NCBI GenBank assembly: GCA_024276795.1
Contig: JAJRWK010000110.1
Coordinates: 1-36,226, forward strand
Source: an archaeon
GTDB lineage: Archaea; Asgardarchaeota; Heimdallarchaeia; Heimdallarchaeales; JAJRWK01
Length of the DNA stretch: 36,226 nt
Reading direction: 5' to 3'
Shown: positions 31,694-36,226 of the stretch, in pieces
How the letters are laid out: every line of letters begins with the position of its first letter
Position numbering within the stretch: the stretch's first letter is position 1
Position numbers and translations under genes: made by a program
Notes under the pieces: model-generated
The model's database searches: none
Told to the model about the DNA's origin: nothing
Seen by the model: the letters and a program-made list of their open reading frames with translations, nothing else

Positions 31694-32143
31694 ATGATTC
31701 GTCATTTCACTTCAACAACGTATCTCTTTTTTCAGAGGAAATTGGTTCTTGTATGGCATAACACGCTGAAGTCATGGCTTCCGCCCGGGGGTCATGTGGA
31801 ACTAAACGAAGCTCCCCATGAAGCGGCGATTAGAGAAATCCTCGAGGAAACAGGGATTAAAAACTTGGAATTCCTTTTCACTAAACCCAATGTGAACTAT
31901 GATTCAAGAGTCAAATCGCTTCCAGAACCATATCGTATTCTCGAAGAATTGATTGAAGAAAAGCACTACCATCTAGATTTTATTTATGTAGCAAAAGCAA
32001 ACGAAGGTCCACGCATAAATGACTCTATTTCATTGTTTGATATTAACAAGCTGATGCTTGAAAAAAACATATTTCCCAATGTACAGACAATTGGACTGGA
32101 ACTTTTTTCTCGTCTCGGGTTCAAAGCTGAAAAAAAGGATTAG
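31694..32143 (+). CDS. Nudix hydrolase
   Basis: A 149-residue Nudix-fold pyrophosphohydrolase, which cleaves a nucleoside diphosphate linked to another group. The Nudix box is complete: G33-x5-E39-x7-R47-E48-x2-E51-E52-x-G54. The residue pattern before it, W-L-P-P-G-G-H-V-E, is typical. Cellular substrate is not readable. The ATG at 31694 lies 26 bases downstream of an AT-rich AAATATC near 31665-31671, a weak sign of a leaderless transcript. It converges with the RibD-type gene, whose stop is three bases away. Confidence 0.92.
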   Translation: MIRHFTSTTYLFFQRKLVLVWHNTLKSWLPPGGHVELNEAPHEAAIREILEETGIKNLEFLFTKPNVNYDSRVKSLPEPYRILEELIEEKHYHLDFIYVAKANEGPRINDSISLFDINKLMLEKNIFPNVQTIGLELFSRLGFKAEKKD

Positions 32144-32146
32144 CTA

Positions 32147-32779
32147 TCACTTTTCATAAATATCGACCGTCCCATTTCCAAGCAAATATGTTCTAATTCT
32201 CTTAAGATCAACAATTGTTTCAAAAGCTAAAGGGACACTATTTGTGCCTCCGAGGATTAATGGTGATCTAAAGACCCTAAGTCTCAGATTTATCCCTGAA
32301 CGCAAGAATAAAGAAAAAATCTTGCTTCCCCCTTCAACAAAAAGGCTATGGTAACCTTTGTCTTCCATCCATCCTAATATTTCTTCAACTGCATTATCCG
32401 GGTTAATTGTAACAATTTCTGCTTGGTTAAGCACACCTTTCTCTTGTAATACTTTCACTCCCTTAGGAGAAGAAAAAAGTGTAGTAGGAGCATTCGAATC
32501 TAGGACTCTTGCTTTAATCGGAATGTTGCCGGAAATTGTAAGCACCGCTCTGTGGGGGTGTTTTCTAGGTTTCTTGCCTATCCATTCTTGCTTGACAAGG
32601 AGGGAAGGGTCATCGATTCGAAGCGTTTCTGCTCCTACTAATATGACATCATACGCTTCTCGTAAAAGATGGACTTGTTTCCAATCTTCATCATTGCTAA
32701 GCTTTGTTTCCCTCCCTTTTCTTCCAAGGAAACCATCTGAAGACACTGCACAATTCAAAAGAACCTTAATAGGTCTCAT
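32147..32779 (-). CDS. RibD C-terminal-type reductase, riboflavin pathway
   Basis: A 210-residue dihydrofolate-reductase-fold protein of the RibD C-terminal family. In archaea the free-standing form reduces 2,5-diamino-6-ribosylamino-4(3H)-pyrimidinone 5'-phosphate with NAD(P)H, an early riboflavin step. Supporting segments: L-N-C-A-V-S-S-D-G-F-L-G near residues 8-19, D-V-I-L-V-G-A-E-T-L-R-I-D-D-P-S-L, and L-F-V-E-G-G-S-K-I-F in the C-terminal half. Length is that of the archaeal single-domain enzyme. With the kinase/FAD synthetase fusion at 22138 it gives two flavin-pathway genes in the window, not adjacent. ATG start; divergent from ileS. Confidence 0.92.
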   Translation of the reverse strand: MRPIKVLLNCAVSSDGFLGRKGRETKLSNDEDWKQVHLLREAYDVILVGAETLRIDDPSLLVKQEWIGKKPRKHPHRAVLTISGNIPIKARVLDSNAPTTLFSSPKGVKVLQEKGVLNQAEIVTINPDNAVEEILGWMEDKGYHSLFVEGGSKIFSLFLRSGINLRLRVFRSPLILGGTNSVPLAFETIVDLKRIRTYLLGNGTVDIYEK

Positions 32780-32928
32780 TCATCGAAGCTTTGTGGTTGA
32801 ATCTATTATCAGTTTTGCTTACTATTCTGGCCCACCTATCTTGTAATGCATGTGATCTTGGTTTTGCTTCATTTTATGGCTCTAACTAAATTGGAAAGCC
32901 TTTAAAATGACGTTACAAATTTACTCTT

Positions 32929-33045
32929 GGTGAAATTCTAGGATGGATCGCCAAATTCGTCTCCAGTGATAATGATTTGTTTTTTCTTCTTCCTAATGGA
33001 GAATCCGTCCTAGAGCTCGATGATTTTGGAGGTGTACCAACTTGA
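32929..33045 (+). other. Possible small ORF in the ileS leader
   Basis: One frame is open from a stop at 32908 to TGA at 33043-33045, which overlaps the ileS TTG in the coupled TTGA form. Its 38 codons read like protein (I-L-G-W-I-A-K-F-V-S-S-D, then L-P-N-G-E-S-V-L-E-L-D-D-F). There is no ATG or GTG in this frame; TTG at 32977 would give only 22 residues, and ATT 32935 is a rare start. A TATA-like TTTAAAA (32901-32907) puts transcription start near 32930. It could be a leader peptide, a real small gene with a sequence error at its start, or chance. Nothing else is seen in 32780-33041. Confidence 0.25.
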
Positions 33046-36000
33046 CCGAACAATCAGAACAGACTAAATTTGACACAGTTCCACCCATCTCAAAACTACC
33101 TGAAGTCGAAAGCAAGATCTTGGATTTCTGGAAACAAGAACATGTCTTTGAAAAATCCCAAGAAAACCGAAAAGGAGCGCCAGTATTTGCGTGGCTTGAA
33201 GGACCGCCAACAGCTAATGGCTTACCACACATGGGACACGCACTCACAAGAGTCTACAAGGACGCGATGCTTCGATTTCAAACTATGAATGGTAAGCAAG
33301 TACTACCAAGAAAAGCTGGGTGGGATTGCCATGGCCTACCCGTTGAAATCGAGGTTGAGAAAGAATTAGGTTTTACCAAGAAACAGCAAATATTGGACTA
33401 TGGTATCGACAAATTCAACCGTAAGTGTAGAGAATCTGTGTTGCGATACGAGAAAGAATGGAGAGCATTGACTGAAAGAATTGGGTTCTGGCTAGATATG
33501 GATAATCCCTATCTCACAATGAGTGATGAATATATCGAAAGTGTTTGGTGGTCATTAAAGCAATTGTGGGAAAAAAGGCTATTGTATAAGGGCGTTAAAG
33601 TGGCTCCCTATTGCCCTCGATGCGGAACCACGTTGTCTACCCACGAACTTGCCTTAGGGTATAAGGATGTCAAAGACCCTGCAATCACGGTTAAGTTTAA
33701 AGCCATTGATTTTCCTGATGATGATTCTGTCTATTTCCTCGCATGGACTACTACTCCGTGGACGCTCATCTCAAATGTGATGCTGACAGTCCACCCAGAT
33801 TACGAGTATGCTCTCATCAAACATGAAGGGGAAAAATACATCCTTGCGAAAGAACGGATTGAAGTTGTTTTTGGTGAAAAAATAAAACCCGTCAAAGTCT
33901 TCAAAGGGGTTGATCTAGAAGGAAAACGATACGAACCTCTATTTCCATACTTAGAAAAAGAAGTTGATAAGGGATATTTTGTTTCCTTGGACACATATGT
34001 GACTCTCGACGAAGGAACGGGAATCGTTCACAGCGCTCCTGCCTTTGGTGCAGAAGATGCTGAAACTGGAAGGAAATATGGCGTAACCGTGCTTCGCCCC
34101 GTCAAAGAAGATGGGACCTTTGATGATCGAATAACTGACTTCGCGGGGAAATTCGTAAAAGAGGCAGATCCATTCATAATCAAAAAATTGGAAAAAGAAG
34201 GCAAGCTCCTGAAAAAAGAAACCTACGAGCACTCCTATCCTCATTGCTGGCGATGCAAATCACCATTGCTCTACTATGGAATCGACTCATGGTTTATCGG
34301 AATGAGCAAATTAAGAGACAATCTGCTTAAGAACAACGAACAAATCCAATGGGTTCCCGATCACTTAAAACACGGGCGATTTGGAAAATGGTTAGAAAAC
34401 GTAGCGGATTGGAACCTCTCTCGAACTCGTTTCTGGGGAACTCCATTACCCGTGTGGACTTGTGACTCGTGCGGTTATCAAGAGGCCCTAGGCAGTAAGA
34501 AGGAACTTGAAGAGAAAGCTGGTTCCCTTCCTAATGATTTCGAGCTTCACAGACCATGGGTTGATAAGATCACTTATGGTTGCCCTAAATGCAAGGGGAC
34601 AATGAAGAGAGAAGAGTTTGTAATTGACTGCTGGTACGATAGCGGGTCCGCTTCATTCGCCCAGTATCATTATCCTTTTGAAAACAACGAAATGTTTAAG
34701 GAAACATTTCCATACGACTTTATCACTGAGGCAATTGACCAGACCAGAGGCTGGTTTTACACGCTTCTAGCTGTAAGCACCGCTCTATTCGATGAGCCTG
34801 CTTACAAATCCGTGCTTTGCTTAGCACATGTATTGAATGAAGATGGCTCGAAGATGAGCAAATCCGGCAAAGCAGAAGGCAACCCGTGGACAGTCATCAA
34901 CAAGGAAGGGGCAGACCCCATGCGCTGGTTCTTGCTCTCAACAGTAGCTTGGAATCCAACACGATACTCGCCAAACTTAGTCAATGAGTCAATGAGACGA
35001 TTTATCAACACTTTCTGGAATGTATACAGTTTTTTCGTAAACAATGCTAATGCAGACAATTTTGATCCTAAATCCTTTTACATCCCTCTTGAAAAACGGG
35101 AAGAGCTCGACCGATGGTTGATCAGTCGAGCAAACAAGGTCCTCGAAGAAATAATCTCTGGTTTTGAGGCTCTAGCTTTTCACCAAGGTGCGAAAGCCAT
35201 TGACCAGTTTGTAGTAGAAGAGCTCAGCAACTGGTGGATTCGCAGGTCTCGCCGCAGATTCTGGAGTGAAGAGCTAACAAACACTAAGAAATCAGCCTAC
35301 AGTACTCTTTACGAAGTCATGGTTCTTCTATCTAAAGCAATCGCCCCCTACACTCCTTTCATGGCAGAACACGTATACCAAAATCTTGTCCGAAAAACAA
35401 CGCCCTCATCTAGCAAAGAGTCAGTTCATATGGAGGACTTCCCTCAGCCCGATGAATCAGCTAGAAATCTTGATCTCGAGGGCAAAATGCAGCTTGTACT
35501 CCAAGTGGCCCAAGCTGGGAGAACTGCTCGGGCACAAGCCAACATCAAGCTTCGCCAACCGTTACCTAAGCTTGTCGTGGTTGTTAGTGCATCAAATGCA
35601 ATGAAGCTCCAGCCATTCAAGCAAGTAATTGCCGAAGAACTCAATGTCAAGGAACTTGAAATAACCTCTGAATCTGAGGATTTCGTCATCTATACCGTAA
35701 AACCTAATTTCAAAAGGCTTGCACCAAGAGTTAAGGGCCTAATCAACAAGGTCAAAGAAGCCCTAACCGGCCTAACTCCGCAAGAAGCACGAGTCCTTAA
35801 AGAAAAGATTGACAAAGGCGAACAATACGTTCTCTCTATTAATAGTGAAGAAGTAGTCCTTAATCCTGAAGATGTCGAAGTCCTAGTTGGAACCATCGAA
35901 GGCTACGAATACGCGTCCCAAGATGATGTGGCAGTGTATTTGGACACAACGATCACTCCTGAACTTAAACTTGAAGGATTTGCCAGAGAAATCGTAAGAC

Positions 36001-36226
36001 GCATTCAAGAGTCTCGTCGTCAAGCAAACCTCAAGTTTGTTCAAAACATTGAGACTTGGATAAGTGCGGACAAAGAGCTAAGCCAAAGTGTTGAAGCTTA
36101 CAAGGATTACATCTCCTCTGAAACCCAGTCCTTAACGTTAAACACTGGGATTCCAGACAACTCCTCAGAGTTTGACAAAACTGAATGGGAAGTTGAAGGA
36201 CATAAGCTAACGATCTTCATCAAACC
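33042..36226 (+). CDS. ileS: Isoleucyl-tRNA synthetase, 3' end outside window
   Basis: A class Ia synthetase that charges tRNA-Ile; 1061 codons are visible and no stop is reached, though the usual length of about 1050-1070 means little is missing. H-M-G-H is at residues 63-66 (G-P-P-T-A-N-G-L-P-H-M-G-H), and K-M-S-K-S at 604-608. G-W-D-C-H-G-L-P-V-E is the IleRS form that separates it from ValRS. The editing domain lies at about 190-400. Zinc-type Cys pairs are C-P-R-C near 190 and C-D-S-C and C-P-K-C near 490-520. TTG start at 33042, set by a strong GGAGGTG at 33028-33034. The start overlaps the stop of a possible small reading frame (TTGA). Confidence 0.96.
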   Translation, partial: MTEQSEQTKFDTVPPISKLPEVESKILDFWKQEHVFEKSQENRKGAPVFAWLEGPPTANGLPHMGHALTRVYKDAMLRFQTMNGKQVLPRKAGWDCHGLPVEIEVEKELGFTKKQQILDYGIDKFNRKCRESVLRYEKEWRALTERIGFWLDMDNPYLTMSDEYIESVWWSLKQLWEKRLLYKGVKVAPYCPRCGTTLSTHELALGYKDVKDPAITVKFKAIDFPDDDSVYFLAWTTTPWTLISNVMLTVHPDYEYALIKHEGEKYILAKERIEVVFGEKIKPVKVFKGVDLEGKRYEPLFPYLEKEVDKGYFVSLDTYVTLDEGTGIVHSAPAFGAEDAETGRKYGVTVLRPVKEDGTFDDRITDFAGKFVKEADPFIIKKLEKEGKLLKKETYEHSYPHCWRCKSPLLYYGIDSWFIGMSKLRDNLLKNNEQIQWVPDHLKHGRFGKWLENVADWNLSRTRFWGTPLPVWTCDSCGYQEALGSKKELEEKAGSLPNDFELHRPWVDKITYGCPKCKGTMKREEFVIDCWYDSGSASFAQYHYPFENNEMFKETFPYDFITEAIDQTRGWFYTLLAVSTALFDEPAYKSVLCLAHVLNEDGSKMSKSGKAEGNPWTVINKEGADPMRWFLLSTVAWNPTRYSPNLVNESMRRFINTFWNVYSFFVNNANADNFDPKSFYIPLEKREELDRWLISRANKVLEEIISGFEALAFHQGAKAIDQFVVEELSNWWIRRSRRRFWSEELTNTKKSAYSTLYEVMVLLSKAIAPYTPFMAEHVYQNLVRKTTPSSSKESVHMEDFPQPDESARNLDLEGKMQLVLQVAQAGRTARAQANIKLRQPLPKLVVVVSASNAMKLQPFKQVIAEELNVKELEITSESEDFVIYTVKPNFKRLAPRVKGLINKVKEALTGLTPQEARVLKEKIDKGEQYVLSINSEEVVLNPEDVEVLVGTIEGYEYASQDDVAVYLDTTITPELKLEGFAREIVRRIQESRRQANLKFVQNIETWISADKELSQSVEAYKDYISSETQSLTLNTGIPDNSSEFDKTEWEVEGHKLTIFIK

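Noticed and set aside
1-36226. CRISPR arrays, insertion sequences, tRNA genes, integrase sites
   Set aside because: No spaced direct repeats, transposase frames, tRNA-like cloverleaf or terminal inverted repeats were seen on either strand by eye.

Overview
The window is archaeal chromosomal DNA, most likely from an Asgard-type archaeon. Heimdallarchaeia-like is an inference; no marker here was placed on a tree. The evidence for Archaea is a TATA-binding protein, a FEN1 nuclease with a PCNA-binding tail, archaeal-type SRP RNA, the archaeal CoA pathway (pantoate kinase plus phosphopantothenate synthetase), CTP-dependent riboflavin kinase, a translin, a GPN-loop GTPase, and archaeal-type TrpRS and IleRS. 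The Asgard hint is two Ras-superfamily (MglA-like) GTPases, two roadblock/LC7 proteins and a tandem V4R protein close together, next to a Nuo-type respiratory membrane arm. Many genes start with GTG or TTG. Several have a TATA box about 26 bases before the start codon, which suggests leaderless mRNAs.

Layout. 1-7073: housekeeping genes, comprising a partial uridine phosphorylase, FEN1, a small unknown protein, Pcm (minus strand), a polytopic membrane protein, a HAD phosphatase, TrpRS and a polyprenyl synthase. 7318-14607: nuoHJKLMN, the proton-pumping membrane arm of complex I without its peripheral arm. 14837-15463: TBP. 15884-21420: a signalling neighbourhood with MglA-like GTPase 1, the two CoA genes, a tandem V4R protein (minus strand), then roadblock, MglA-like GTPase 2 and roadblock. 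21515-26327: translin overlapping a riboflavin kinase/FAD synthetase fusion, a frameshifted VOC protein (minus strand), a CinA-domain protein, a GPN-loop GTPase and a coiled-coil protein. 27101-26334: cis-prenyltransferase. 30008-27314, minus strand: SRP RNA, a two-helix membrane protein, a metallo-beta-lactamase-fold protein and a frameshifted amidohydrolase. 30178-36226: a pyridine nucleotide-disulfide oxidoreductase, a Nudix protein, a RibD-type reductase and IleRS, which runs off the window.

How the genes work together. The Nuo membrane arm and the polyprenyl synthase may share a quinone/energy theme. The RibD-type reductase and the RibK-RibL fusion belong to the riboflavin-to-FAD route. 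The pantoate kinase and phosphopantothenate synthetase pair supplies CoA. The GTPase, roadblock and V4R genes look like a polarity or trafficking switch module: roadblock dimers are known MglA/Rag partners, and V4R shares its fold with the Bet3 subunits of the Rab exchange factor TRAPP.

The least explained items are the GTPase/roadblock/V4R set, the RibK-RibL fusion, a well-folded 73-base RNA element upstream of TrpRS, a perfect dyad ahead of GTPase 1, and two single-base frameshifts at A-rich runs that could be real decay or assembly errors.
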